Assembly (NCBI RefSeq): GCF_000430505.1
Contig: NZ_AUMD01000011.1
Span: 372,001 to 436,000, forward strand
Source of the DNA: Eisenibacter elegans DSM 3317
GTDB lineage: Bacteria > Bacteroidota > Bacteroidia > Cytophagales > Microscillaceae
Reading direction: 5' to 3'
DNA: 64,000 nucleotides
Shown here: piece by piece, positions 45,034 through 54,355 of the stretch
Numbering within the stretch: the first letter of the stretch is position 1
Layout of the letters: each line of letters begins with the position of its first letter
The notes under the pieces: generated by a model
What the model saw: only the letters and a program-made list of their open reading frames with translations
Databases searched by the model: none
What the model was told of the DNA's origin: nothing
Translations under genes and position numbers: made by a program

Positions 45034-46596
45034 CTAGAAATAGACCCCATATGTAAAGCCTATCCGAAACTGTTGGGTACGGATATCAGCAAAGGGCTGG
45101 GTAGCATCGCTGAGCACATAAGGTGAGTAGCCTGTTTGGCGGGTGTTATACATAGCCGACAAATCCCAGTAGAAGTTTGGCAGACGCTGGCCTACTCCGG
45201 CGGTAATGAGCCGTACTGAGCGGTCGATATCATCAATTGCATTGAAAGGGTCTCCATAAATGGCATATCCGCCGCGTAGTCGCCACCAACTTAGGCGGAC
45301 TTCGGCTCCGATACGGTAGTTGAAGACCGGTTTGTAGAGACTTTGGATGGTGAGGTTGTCGTCTTCAAAAACCAAGGGGAACTCAGCGCTGCTTAGGCGC
45401 ATTGTCGTATAGTCGATGTAGTCGATATCAGCACTTAAAAAACCTAACTTGCCCAACATAACAACAGCACCACCAGAGGCTTTGAGCGGAGTTTGAAGCC
45501 GGTAATTGAAGGAAGCCGGCAGGGTTTGAAATTCTTCAACAGGGCGCACGATACCATCGCCAAAGTCTGAGATATCATATCGTGCAATGACAGAGGTCTC
45601 ATAGCGCTCGGTGAGGAAATAAAACGTGGGAAACTGTACAGAGGCACCTATGCGGAAGTAGTCCAGCGGGCGGACAATGACCCCCAGGCTTGAGGAAAAG
45701 CCCGTGCCCCGTGTTTCGAGAATCTCTTCCATTGTATAGGTTTCTAGCTCGCGCCGCTCGCCGGGTGCGTAGAGGATAGTTTCTGTAAAAGTCTCGGTAC
45801 GGGTAGAGCGCAAGGTATTGACCCCCAGTCCTATACCAAAATAGAACCGATTGGCATAATTGCCCGAAATAGCTAGGGAAATATTGTTGTTGCTACCTTT
45901 GGTGATGATACTACCTGTTTGGCGAGCAGGTTGATCTGTTACAGGGGGGAAGTAGCGATTGTCAGGGTCGCCTTCGATAGGGTTTATCAAAAAAGCAAAA
46001 TAGGTCAGTGCTTGAATAGATTCGATTTGCCCAAACTCCGCATCAAGCGCCGTCGCCGGAATCCCATCAGCAGCTTCGACAAAAGCGTCAAGGCGGTAGT
46101 TTTCGGTATTGATTCCTTCAAAGCTTTGTACATCGCGGTAGTTGGCTACTTGGTTGAGCCCGATAGCGACATTTACTCCGCGCCACACATTGGGTTTGGC
46201 ATTGCCTTTCAAAAACGAAAAGGCTACACCAAGATTGGTTACGTTGAAGCCTAGACGGCTATCGGTAACATTGCTGCCTAGATAATTGGCATTGGAGGTA
46301 TTGAGCATTTGGGTAGCGCCTATCGAAAATTCGGAGGTATTGAGCATCCCAATACCAGCGGGGTTGAGTGCTAATGCACTGAGGTCTGCGCCAAGAGCAT
46401 TCTGAGCGCCACCTAGACCCTGAATGCGCGCTGAGCCAGTGCTGAAAGTCTGTGAAAACTGTAACGCTTCCCGATAATAACCCAAAGCTCCGGGCTGAAT
46501 CAGTTGTTGGGCTACTGCTGTATTGCACCAGCATAGTGAGAGTATCACCATCAGGCCAATGTATTGTGGAGATGTGTAAGCGCGAAAAAATACCAT
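45034..46596 (-). CDS. FadL/OMPP1-family outer-membrane transport protein
   Basis: A 520-residue barrel of the hydrophobic-compound transport family. The start at 46596 gives the signal MVFFRAYTSPQYIGLMVILSLCWCNTAVAQ, cleaved after AVA; the frame is open to 46653, but that N-terminus is less apt. The N-terminal hatch has SARIQGLGGAQNALGADLSALALNPAGIGML, like OMPP1/FadL members, and the barrel ends in TYGVYF with a terminal Phe. It probably imports hydrophobic or aromatic substrates. No pathway genes are next to it. Confidence 0.88.
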   Translation of the reverse strand: MVFFRAYTSPQYIGLMVILSLCWCNTAVAQQLIQPGALGYYREALQFSQTFSTGSARIQGLGGAQNALGADLSALALNPAGIGMLNTSEFSIGATQMLNTSNANYLGSNVTDSRLGFNVTNLGVAFSFLKGNAKPNVWRGVNVAIGLNQVANYRDVQSFEGINTENYRLDAFVEAADGIPATALDAEFGQIESIQALTYFAFLINPIEGDPDNRYFPPVTDQPARQTGSIITKGSNNNISLAISGNYANRFYFGIGLGVNTLRSTRTETFTETILYAPGERRELETYTMEEILETRGTGFSSSLGVIVRPLDYFRIGASVQFPTFYFLTERYETSVIARYDISDFGDGIVRPVEEFQTLPASFNYRLQTPLKASGGAVVMLGKLGFLSADIDYIDYTTMRLSSAEFPLVFEDDNLTIQSLYKPVFNYRIGAEVRLSWWRLRGGYAIYGDPFNAIDDIDRSVRLITAGVGQRLPNFYWDLSAMYNTRQTGYSPYVLSDATQPFADIRTQQFRIGFTYGVYF

Positions 46597-46904
46597 AGCA
46601 ATTTGGGGAGGTTGGTGTATTGATGAGGCAAATACTATCATTAAGAATAGCATTGCACTTGTTTCATAAACGGGTTGTTCTATGTTTTAGATTCAAAGAT
46701 GCCTAAATTCTAGCACAAGCACAACCCTGATGCCTTGTTGATAGGGTCAGAATAGTAATTATCAAACAAATGTAAACTATTGATTTACAGCGATATATGC
46801 TCTATCGTAACCTTGGCATAAGCCCCTAATCATAAATGAGTAGCCCTATCCCGCAGGAATTTTTTAATGACCTTAGTACCTTCAACCACAGAAGTGCCAA
46901 CAAT
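46597..46904. other. 308-base intergenic region upstream of the FadL-type gene
   Basis: No gene is supported. A TACATTTG (minus strand, 46767-46774) fits a -7 element and lies about 170 bases upstream of the start. The rest shows no notable structure. The lutB stop lies at the other end. Confidence 0.4.
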
Positions 46905-48287
46905 TTATTTAACACCGCGCTCAGCTTTCCAGCGCTGTGCAAAAGATTGTTTGGCAATAGGAGGTAGCGTTCGGCGTTTGCCCCACGACTTACTGAATAG
47001 GCGCTTGATAACCGTATTTTTCAAACCAGCGCCCACACTGTCCATTCGGCGGCGTTTTAGCATTGCCATTCGCCAAAGCCTAAAGCCAATACGCTCTACC
47101 TTAGACACTAATTTTTTATTGACTCCTTCTTGTCTATTGAGCAGGAGCAGATTGGGGATATCAATCCGTACAGGGCATACCGAGCCACAAGCGCCACAAA
47201 GCGAGCTGGCATCACTCAGGTGTTTGAACTGCTTCATCCCCTCAAAGTGTGGCGTAATGACAGAGCCTATTGGCCCGCTGTAAGTAGCTTCATAAGTATG
47301 CCCCCCGATATTTTTGTATACAGGGCAAGCATTGAGACAAGCACCACAGCGAATACAGTTAAGCGCTTGCCGCTTTTGAGGGTCGGCTAGGAGCTTGGTA
47401 CGCCCATTATCGAGCAAGATGACATACATCTCTTCTGGCCCATCGGGCTCACCTTCTTGTCTTGGTCCGGTGAGTAAGGTATTGTAAACAGTCATTCGTT
47501 GGCCGGTACCGCTAGTAGAAAGCAGCGGCCAGAACAGCCCGAGGTCTTGATAAGAGGGGATAATTTTTTCAAGCCCTACGATGGCAATATGTGTCTTGGG
47601 GAATGTGGTTGAAAGCCGGGCATTGCCCTCGTTTTCGGTAATGGCAATTCCGCCGACATCGGCTACTAGAAAATTGGCTCCGGTGATGCCAATCTCGGCA
47701 GTAGTATATTTTTCACGAAGTAATGTTCGGGCGATACCCGTCAGAGCTTGGGCATCATCTGTGAGGGCGATACCGAGCTTTTGATGGAATATTTCGCCTA
47801 CATCCTTGCGGGAGAGGTGCATCGCAGGCGTAACAATATGATAAGGTTTTTGGCCTGCCAGCTGAACAATGTATTCGCCCAAGTCTGTTTCTACTACCTC
47901 CAGTCCTTGTTTTTCGAGATATTCGTTGAGGTGAATCTCTTCGGTTGTCATCGACTTGGATTTGACCACACAGCGGGCGGATTTCTCCTTGAAAATCTTG
48001 TCTACGGCTGCCAGTGCTTCTTGGGCTGTAGCGGCCCAGATTACTTTTCCGCCGCGTTTGGTGAAGTTTTCTTCGAAGTGGAGCAGGTGTTTGTCGAGGG
48101 CTTCGAGCGTTTGGGTTTTGATATAGGCCGCACGGCTACGCGCAAGGTCGTGATCTTGATAATAGACCATCCCCGCTCCCACAGCATTGTCATACTTAGA
48201 GATATTGAAGTTGATGGTATTGCGGTGGCGTAAGTCAAAGGTTTTGGCTTCGGAGGCTTGCGCAAATTGTACGGCTTGACGACTCAT
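46905..48287 (-). CDS. lutB: LutB-type iron-sulfur lactate utilisation protein
   Basis: Electron-transfer subunit of the LutABC complex, which oxidises L-lactate to pyruvate. The 460-residue protein has the N-terminal LUD domain (ITGANFLVADVGGIAITENEGNARL) and two 4Fe-4S clusters: Cys311, 314, 317 and 321 in CIRCGACLNACPVY, and Cys364, 367 and 371 in CGACGSVCPV. The family normally comes as lutA-lutB-lutC, but neither partner gene is adjacent in this window. Either they are elsewhere in the genome or the gene has been separated. Confidence 0.92.
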   Translation of the reverse strand: MSRQAVQFAQASEAKTFDLRHRNTINFNISKYDNAVGAGMVYYQDHDLARSRAAYIKTQTLEALDKHLLHFEENFTKRGGKVIWAATAQEALAAVDKIFKEKSARCVVKSKSMTTEEIHLNEYLEKQGLEVVETDLGEYIVQLAGQKPYHIVTPAMHLSRKDVGEIFHQKLGIALTDDAQALTGIARTLLREKYTTAEIGITGANFLVADVGGIAITENEGNARLSTTFPKTHIAIVGLEKIIPSYQDLGLFWPLLSTSGTGQRMTVYNTLLTGPRQEGEPDGPEEMYVILLDNGRTKLLADPQKRQALNCIRCGACLNACPVYKNIGGHTYEATYSGPIGSVITPHFEGMKQFKHLSDASSLCGACGSVCPVRIDIPNLLLLNRQEGVNKKLVSKVERIGFRLWRMAMLKRRRMDSVGAGLKNTVIKRLFSKSWGKRRTLPPIAKQSFAQRWKAERGVK

Positions 48288-48422
48288 AATCAGCTCGCTT
48301 AGGTAGATAGAGGGGAGTAGTAGCTTTGGGATGTCCCTAGGCTACATACAACGAAGATACATATTTCAAACAGTTTGCCCAATAAACCCAAGATATATCA
48401 CAAAAGTTTGGGTGGTGGGGGC

Positions 48423-48905
48423 TTAGCGCATGCGGTCGGAGGCGCGCACCAAAAGCTCATCGCGGCGGATGAATCTGTTGGCCAAAATGTTGGCAATCAG
48501 GGCAATAATAGGCAAGAAAAAGCCCCATTGGTAAGCCTCCCAAGGGTTGGCTTGGATGTCGGTAATACCCAATGCTTTTTCGGCTTGAGGTACAAAAAGC
48601 CCTACATTTAAGCCCAACACCCCACACATCATCAGGGTATTGATTAGGCCAAGCTGCATTTGGCGAAGTCGGTTGCGGTAGCTAAAAAGAGAAAAAATCG
48701 CAATCGCCGCCGCCGCCAAAGCCACCAACAGGGCATAGAGTGTGGTATGGTGTGCGATTTTGACTCCGTGTTGCTCAATGAGGTACAGGTAGGTCAACTC
48801 TACACGTGATTCGCCGTGGATGCGCAGCCAGATAGTGCTGAAAGGGGTAAGTAACATACAGATAGCCACAATGGCTAGGAATACACTTTGGATTCTTTGT
48901 ATCAT
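48423..48905 (-). CDS. DUF4293 membrane protein
   Basis: A 160-residue Bacteroidota-specific protein with four helices. It opens MIQRIQSVFLAIVAICMLL, the typical start of this family, and ends with a basic tail. The periplasmic loop between helices 1 and 2 (STIWLRIHGESRVELTYLY) is about 30 residues. No function is known to me. It lies 135 bases upstream of lutB on the same strand. Confidence 0.85.
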   Translation of the reverse strand: MIQRIQSVFLAIVAICMLLTPFSTIWLRIHGESRVELTYLYLIEQHGVKIAHHTTLYALLVALAAAAIAIFSLFSYRNRLRQMQLGLINTLMMCGVLGLNVGLFVPQAEKALGITDIQANPWEAYQWGFFLPIIALIANILANRFIRRDELLVRASDRMR

Positions 48906-49003
48906 TAGTATGGGTGGAGTTTTGGCGTATATGAAAAAGGTAGGAGCAGGCTAGCTCCCTGACGAAGGGGCAAATTTAGGCATTCGGCCTCAAAATGAAA
49001 ATA

Positions 49004-49570
49004 TCATCGTTGTTCTTCTGCCATAGAAGCAAGCTGAGCGGCTACCTCTTCTTTGAGCGGAGAGCTGAGGTAGGGCAAGGCTTTTTGATAATATACCTTG
49101 GCCAAGGCTGCGTCGGCGTGTTGGAGGTAGTAGCTCCCCAAAAGCACATCCACGATAGCTACATTGTTTGTTTGGGAGAGATCTTGGAAAAACTGATGGG
49201 CTTTTTGTAGGCAGGCTAAGCTGCGTTGTGGTATACCCAAGAGTAGGTAGTATTCGGCTAAGGCAATATTGATGTGGGCCACATTTTCGACCGCCTCCGC
49301 TTCGGCATAGTGTGTTTCGGACTTGCGCAACAAATCGATGACCGTCGTATAGTTGGGGCTGGCTTGTTTGGCATACCAAGCCGCACCTTGATAATAGATG
49401 CTACCCAGCTGTAGTTCGTTGGGCGGGTCTGTCTGATATATTTTTTGCAACAAAGTAGCCAATGTATCGGGCGATACTCCCGGTACGTTGACCAAACTAT
49501 TGGCTGTTTGGGCTTGGACACTGGCTCCTAAGCAGAAACCCAAGAGTAGACCATAATACAGGTTTTTCAT
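49004..49570 (-). CDS. Exported TPR-like protein
   Basis: A 188-residue protein with a cleavable signal peptide (MKNLYYGLLLGFCLGASVQAQ). The mature part is helical with three to four TPR-like units (QLGSIYYQGAAWYAKQ, HINIALAEYYLLLGIPQRSLACLQKAH, LLGSYYLQHADAALAKVYYQKALPYL). No enzymatic motif is visible. The stop of the XRE regulator gene lies three bases upstream of its start, so the pair is co-transcribed. It may act as a sensor or effector linked with that regulator, though nothing shows this directly. Confidence 0.75.
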   Translation of the reverse strand: MKNLYYGLLLGFCLGASVQAQTANSLVNVPGVSPDTLATLLQKIYQTDPPNELQLGSIYYQGAAWYAKQASPNYTTVIDLLRKSETHYAEAEAVENVAHINIALAEYYLLLGIPQRSLACLQKAHQFFQDLSQTNNVAIVDVLLGSYYLQHADAALAKVYYQKALPYLSSPLKEEVAAQLASMAEEQR

Positions 49571-49573
49571 ACA

Positions 49574-51079
49574 CTAGCGGTGTTTTTGGTGTAATTCGGC
49601 CAAGGCTTTCAGCATTTTTTTGGCTTTCAACTTTTCTTGAACGCCCAAAGGAGGGGCTACACGCAGCTCGCAGTTGGTTGCAGTACATCGCTCACAAGCC
49701 ACCCCTACCTGCCGGATAGGCACACTGTCTGCATTCCAAAACAAAATCTTTTCCTTCATATCCTCATTGAGCAAGAAACCCAACGTAACACTAGTATTGG
49801 TATCGGGGCTTGGGTGTGCGCTGGTAGCAAGCGAAATACACACAAACTCGTTTTCGGAATCGAAATACTGCGAGCGTTGTACATCTGCCAACACGATGTC
49901 AGTATTTTTATTGTTGTGGCGCTGTTGCTGGTCTAGGTCTTTGAGAATATTGAGGGAGACCCACTTGCGGCAAGAGTGCTCGTGGAGCATCGTGCCGTGG
50001 GGGTTGTAGAGGCCGGCCAAGTGCAGCTCCTTGTTGAGGTCAAAGCGCTCTGTACCGCGCTGATGATGAAAGCGCAAGAAAAACAATTGTGATAACCCAA
50101 AAAAGCGGGGCAATACATTGGTCAAGCGCTGGGTCAACATTTCGGGCGATACCTGATAGCGATTGAGCATCGTCAGCAGAATCCTTGGACTCCATTCAGG
50201 TTGTTCAAAAAAGTAACTCATATCCCGCACCAACTTTGTTTTGGGAATCAACATTGCCCCGGCAAAGTAAGAGGCATAAAAATTATTGAGGAGTTGCTCA
50301 AAAGACTTGATTCGAATCCAAGAAGAGGTATAGGCGCGATCCTTGATTTCGAGATGCTGATAACCAATCTCGCGTGCCAATACAAAAGCTTTTTGGTTGT
50401 CGTATAAGCGAGGGTTGATGAGCAGTTTGGGTCTAGCACCCGGTATAGTTACGGAACGTAGCGACTGTAAGTCCTCATAATCTGCCAAGGATTGCTCATC
50501 AATGACATATCCATATTGGTTGCTGAGCAAGTCTTTGAGATCCTTGAGCTGTAGCAGGCTGTCGGGCATCAGCCCCAAACGATACCGAAAGTCATCGACA
50601 GCGCGCTCAATATCCTCAAAATAGTTTTCGTGCATCTCTTGATACGAGCGCAACACCGAAAAGTAAAAACGCTCTACACTCATATCATAGTTGCGGGCAA
50701 TCTCGATGAGTGTACTGATGAATGCGCTGATCTTGGTGGGGGTATTGGAGATAATATCAATCAAATCGCTAGGCTCTATCCCAAAAATCTCTAAGGGCAG
50801 GGAAGTCAACAAATCCGATTGAAGCAGCTCGGCAATGGGCATCAGTTTTTGGTTGAGTTGTAGCGAAACCAACCAATCATAAGATACTTCCAATACTTGC
50901 GCCAAGGCCGCAATTTTGTTGGCCTTGGGATATTTCTTGCCTTTTTCAATCTCATTGAGATACGAAACCGAAATGCCGGCCTGTTGTGCCACATCTTGCA
51001 GTGAGAGCTGCTTTTCTTGACGCAACTGCCTGATTTTTAGGCCAAATATAAGTCTGATATTTTCTTCTTTTGTAACCAA
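49574..51079 (-). CDS. XRE-type regulator with degenerate ImmA/IrrE-like and C-terminal Cys domain
   Basis: A 501-residue cytoplasmic regulator. It has an N-terminal helix-turn-helix (about 13-67; LSLQDVAQQAGISVSYLNEIEKGK), an IrrE/ImmA-like middle region, and a C-terminal Cys-rich motif CERCTATNCELRVAPP as in the RamB/PrpC-like fatty acyl-regulated family. In active ImmA peptidases the middle would have HExxH; here residues 236-240 read REIGY, so both zinc His are lost. That suggests a ligand sensor, not a protease. Regulators of this family often control propionate or acetate metabolism genes. Confidence 0.8.
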   Translation of the reverse strand: MVTKEENIRLIFGLKIRQLRQEKQLSLQDVAQQAGISVSYLNEIEKGKKYPKANKIAALAQVLEVSYDWLVSLQLNQKLMPIAELLQSDLLTSLPLEIFGIEPSDLIDIISNTPTKISAFISTLIEIARNYDMSVERFYFSVLRSYQEMHENYFEDIERAVDDFRYRLGLMPDSLLQLKDLKDLLSNQYGYVIDEQSLADYEDLQSLRSVTIPGARPKLLINPRLYDNQKAFVLAREIGYQHLEIKDRAYTSSWIRIKSFEQLLNNFYASYFAGAMLIPKTKLVRDMSYFFEQPEWSPRILLTMLNRYQVSPEMLTQRLTNVLPRFFGLSQLFFLRFHHQRGTERFDLNKELHLAGLYNPHGTMLHEHSCRKWVSLNILKDLDQQQRHNNKNTDIVLADVQRSQYFDSENEFVCISLATSAHPSPDTNTSVTLGFLLNEDMKEKILFWNADSVPIRQVGVACERCTATNCELRVAPPLGVQEKLKAKKMLKALAELHQKHR

Positions 51080-51210
51080 AGGGAACCGTGCTTAGGTGAA
51101 TAGTCAGGATTAGCGCCAAGCGCTCTAAACGTAAATAATACAAATTTAGCTGCAAAAATTCAATTTGACACGGTTTTGGGCAAAGGAATTATCTCGGACT
51201 ATTTGACTTT

Positions 51211-51243
51211 AGACCTGACAAGTTTCCAAAACTTGTCAGGTCT
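51211..51243. repeat. 15-base-pair perfect hairpin, REP-like
   Basis: AGACCTGACAAGTTT and its exact complement around a three-base loop (CCA), between the XRE regulator 5' end and the 3' end of the propeller protein. No T-run follows on either strand. The sequence type resembles hairpins seen in several Bacteroidota intergenic regions. Confidence 0.7.
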
Positions 51244-51271
51244 ATCAAGAAGTTTTACTGATTATTGGAGG

Positions 51272-54067
51272 TTAGAGCGGCTCATTTTGTTTGAAGATAT
51301 GAATCCGAACAAAACGCTCTACCGGATAGAGCGAGGCCGCCAACAGTACGTTCATCCCCAGCTTGAAGAAAGGAATCCCTCCACTGAAGCTCTCGACCCA
51401 AGGCTCTAGGAGTAATACAAAAAACTCGAAGAAGGTAATCAGGGTCAAGATAGTCAAAATTTGTGAGCGGCGGGTGTGGGTATCGCGTTTGCTCAACAAA
51501 TAAGACCCAAACACAAGACCTGCAAAAAAGAGGGTCTCTAGCCCATAAAACCACCACGTTTCCCAAAAAGGCGGGACTACCTGAAACTGAAGCGGGGCTA
51601 TTTCTTGTATCTGCCCTAGGGTATTTTTGGAACGGACGTGTAGGGTGTATTTGCCCGCTGCCAACAAGGGCAGACTGATGAGGTGTTGGGTGCTCCAAGG
51701 AGTCCATTGTGCAGCCCCCTTGCCTTCGAGGCGGTAGCTGTATTCTTTTTCGGTTTCGTTGAGGTAAAAAGTATTGGCCAAATGAAAATGAAAGGTCAGG
51801 TCTTCTTGTCCCGAGCCACGTTGAATACGCAGCCCTTCTTTGGGCAAATAGTCGCCGGCTTGGTCGGTGATGCTATTGATAAACGTAAACTGTTCTTTGA
51901 GTTTTGGGGCTTGGCTATTTCTGATTTTGTAGATATACTGGCTGCCCGATACCCACAGCGAGCCGTCTCCATCAACATAAATGTGTTGAATATCACGGAA
52001 AAGCCCCAAGTAATCTGTGGAGACTTTTGGTGCTTTAGCAGGGGTTTGGAGCGCTCGCCAACGAACCCCGTCAAACTGCCAGTAGTAGCCCGGTTGTCCA
52101 TACAGAATGGTATGGATGCGCGACTGTTGCTGCTGTAGAGAGGCCTCAAAGTTGGGCACAATCCCTACCAAGGGGCTATGGTACTCATAAACAGCCGAAT
52201 AGGTAAAGAAGGTGGGGCGTTGTTGGGGGATACTGACCACAATACTCTCTGCATAACTATTGGGCAGAGTATAAGACTGTACTGGGTGCAAGGTGCCGTC
52301 TTTTTTCAGTGGTGCCGCCAATACATACTTGCGCCCACCCATCCACAACATTTGCCGCTTGGTATCTATGGTAATAGAGGCAATCTCGGTATTGGCTGTT
52401 TGGATAGTCTGTAAAACATTGTATCCCTGTCCGGCGGCCAGCTGCAAGACAAAGAGGTGCTCTAAGGTAGCCACATAAAACAAGTCTGGCTGTGTGGGAG
52501 AGGGGATGAAATATTGCACATACTCCCCAATAATGCTGCGAGCGCTTCCCTGGCTTACCAAGAAAAGTCCGTTAGAACTACCTACCAGCAATTGCCCATT
52601 GTGCTCATAAAGTACCCTACATTTGCCCGAAACACCTTCTACTTTTTTGAAGTAATATGGAAAAGACTCTAGGGCATAGTTGCGGCGGGTGTCGGGGCTT
52701 TTGAAAACCTCATAGCTTTCGCTTTTTTGTGTATTGGTTTCTGTAGGCACAATCACCACACGTTCTTCTACCGGTTGGGTTTCGACATTGGTCTGTACGA
52801 CTTTATTCTTGCCAAAGGTCTTGTTGATTAAGTCCGAAACCTTGGTGCTCTCTTTCTCATAAGTAACGGCTACTTTTTGTTTGACAATACGTTGTTCGGT
52901 AGCCGTAATGATCATCTTTTCTTTGCGCAAATATTGGTTGATGTCTTCTAGACTTTGGGTTTGCTCCAACACATACAGCCCGGCGGTAGTCCCCACATAT
53001 AGCTTATCTTGATAGCGTACGGTACTTTGGATAGAGCCAACCAGCCCGGGGTAAGCCGAGAAACTCTCAACAGGGATATTAAAATCTGCCCGACTGATAC
53101 CTAGGGCGTGGCAAATCCAGAGGCCGCCCTGCCGGTCTACAGCAAGGCTCTGTACGTCATCGTCGGGTAGCTTGGTTTCATAATTGATGACCTGCTCGCG
53201 TTGTCCTGTTTCGAGATTGACAATCACACAGCCGCCGGAGCGTGTTCCTAGCGCCACGTGTTTGTCGTCCAACAATACCGCCGAAGACAGCAAATGGTTT
53301 TGAAGGTAGCTGGCAATACCCTCAGCCAACACGACAGGTTGGCTGTTTTGGCCGTCGAAGCGATAAATCTTACCGTTTTGTGTGCCCAAAAGTTGGCTTT
53401 TATCAGCTAATAGGCGCGAAAAGGCAAGGCGTTGGCTTTGTAGTGCCTCCGGGGTAGCAGCCAAAGGCTCCAGCTTGCCATCTTTGTAGCGGTGTAGCCC
53501 TTTGTTGAGTAAGTGGACATACACCTGCTTGTTGTATACAAATAAGCCGGCAAACTGGCTGCCCTCAGGGGCTAGTAAGGTTTTGAGCCATTTGCCTTGC
53601 CCCACATCAAAGGTCAGTAGCTTGAATGGTGTGGCAAAATAAACTTTGGCCCCCGCTTGGGCATTGTGTGTTACGATTTCAAAGGATGTTTCGGGTTGTG
53701 GCAGGCTATAATAACGCAGAGCACCGTTGGCTTGACGTGCCAAATACCCCACATAATTGTCGCCACCTACCCACACCCTACCGGGCTGCTCTGTGTCTTG
53801 GCGCAAGGTATAGGGTGTTCCTTGGGTGGGGATTAGGTTCCAGCCCGTACCGTTGTAGTGTAAGATGCCACGAGTATTGGCAAAAAGCATTTCGCCTGAC
53901 TGCATTTGCAGGCTAGATTGATTTTGGGTGTCAAAATTGTCAAAGGGAAGGGTGTAATTGTGCAAAAACAAACGCCCCTGTTGTGCATACATTTCTATGC
54001 CAAAAACCGCACAAAAAACAATACTCCACAACAGCGTTCGTCGGACATTAAATAAGGTGTGCTTCAT
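51272..54067 (-). CDS. Large membrane protein with two-component-regulator propeller and Y_Y_Y domain
   Basis: A 931-residue exported protein. The start at 54067 gives the signal MKHTLFNVRRTLLWSIVFCAVFGIEMYAQ. A long beta-propeller region (RVWVGGDNYVGYLAR, GLWICHALGISRADF) is followed by a Y_Y_Y-type domain (KEYSYRLEGKGAAQWTPWSTQHLISLPLLAAGKYTLHVRSKN), then three or four helices and a short cytoplasmic end. Typical hybrid two-component proteins go on to a kinase or HTH domain; here none follows. It could pass a signal through another protein. Divergence from an Hsp20-like gene gives no clear partner. Confidence 0.8.
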   Translation of the reverse strand: MKHTLFNVRRTLLWSIVFCAVFGIEMYAQQGRLFLHNYTLPFDNFDTQNQSSLQMQSGEMLFANTRGILHYNGTGWNLIPTQGTPYTLRQDTEQPGRVWVGGDNYVGYLARQANGALRYYSLPQPETSFEIVTHNAQAGAKVYFATPFKLLTFDVGQGKWLKTLLAPEGSQFAGLFVYNKQVYVHLLNKGLHRYKDGKLEPLAATPEALQSQRLAFSRLLADKSQLLGTQNGKIYRFDGQNSQPVVLAEGIASYLQNHLLSSAVLLDDKHVALGTRSGGCVIVNLETGQREQVINYETKLPDDDVQSLAVDRQGGLWICHALGISRADFNIPVESFSAYPGLVGSIQSTVRYQDKLYVGTTAGLYVLEQTQSLEDINQYLRKEKMIITATEQRIVKQKVAVTYEKESTKVSDLINKTFGKNKVVQTNVETQPVEERVVIVPTETNTQKSESYEVFKSPDTRRNYALESFPYYFKKVEGVSGKCRVLYEHNGQLLVGSSNGLFLVSQGSARSIIGEYVQYFIPSPTQPDLFYVATLEHLFVLQLAAGQGYNVLQTIQTANTEIASITIDTKRQMLWMGGRKYVLAAPLKKDGTLHPVQSYTLPNSYAESIVVSIPQQRPTFFTYSAVYEYHSPLVGIVPNFEASLQQQQSRIHTILYGQPGYYWQFDGVRWRALQTPAKAPKVSTDYLGLFRDIQHIYVDGDGSLWVSGSQYIYKIRNSQAPKLKEQFTFINSITDQAGDYLPKEGLRIQRGSGQEDLTFHFHLANTFYLNETEKEYSYRLEGKGAAQWTPWSTQHLISLPLLAAGKYTLHVRSKNTLGQIQEIAPLQFQVVPPFWETWWFYGLETLFFAGLVFGSYLLSKRDTHTRRSQILTILTLITFFEFFVLLLEPWVESFSGGIPFFKLGMNVLLAASLYPVERFVRIHIFKQNEPL

Positions 54068-54355
54068 AAATGATGGGTAACAATCGGTTGAAAACGGACG
54101 GCAAAGAAAAAGCGTGAAAGCCATAAAACAAAAAAGATGAACCTCCGGTTTGTATATCCTCAAACTTCATTCCGATTGTAACACCAAAACCAAAAAACAA
54201 GTACTGTCAAAATGACGCTGGGTGTGCCATTTTCGTATAAAAAGCGCTTTTGCCACCCTCAAGGCAAGCCATCTTGGCAGGTAAGGTGCTTGGCACAAGG
54301 TTTGATATTTGTTGAAATACTTACTATTTGTTACCAAACCAAAAAGGAGGAAGCT

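Noticed and set aside
46867-47283. 138-residue plus-strand frame opposite lutB
   Set aside because: It is antisense to the ferredoxin-like end of LutB and is explained by it.
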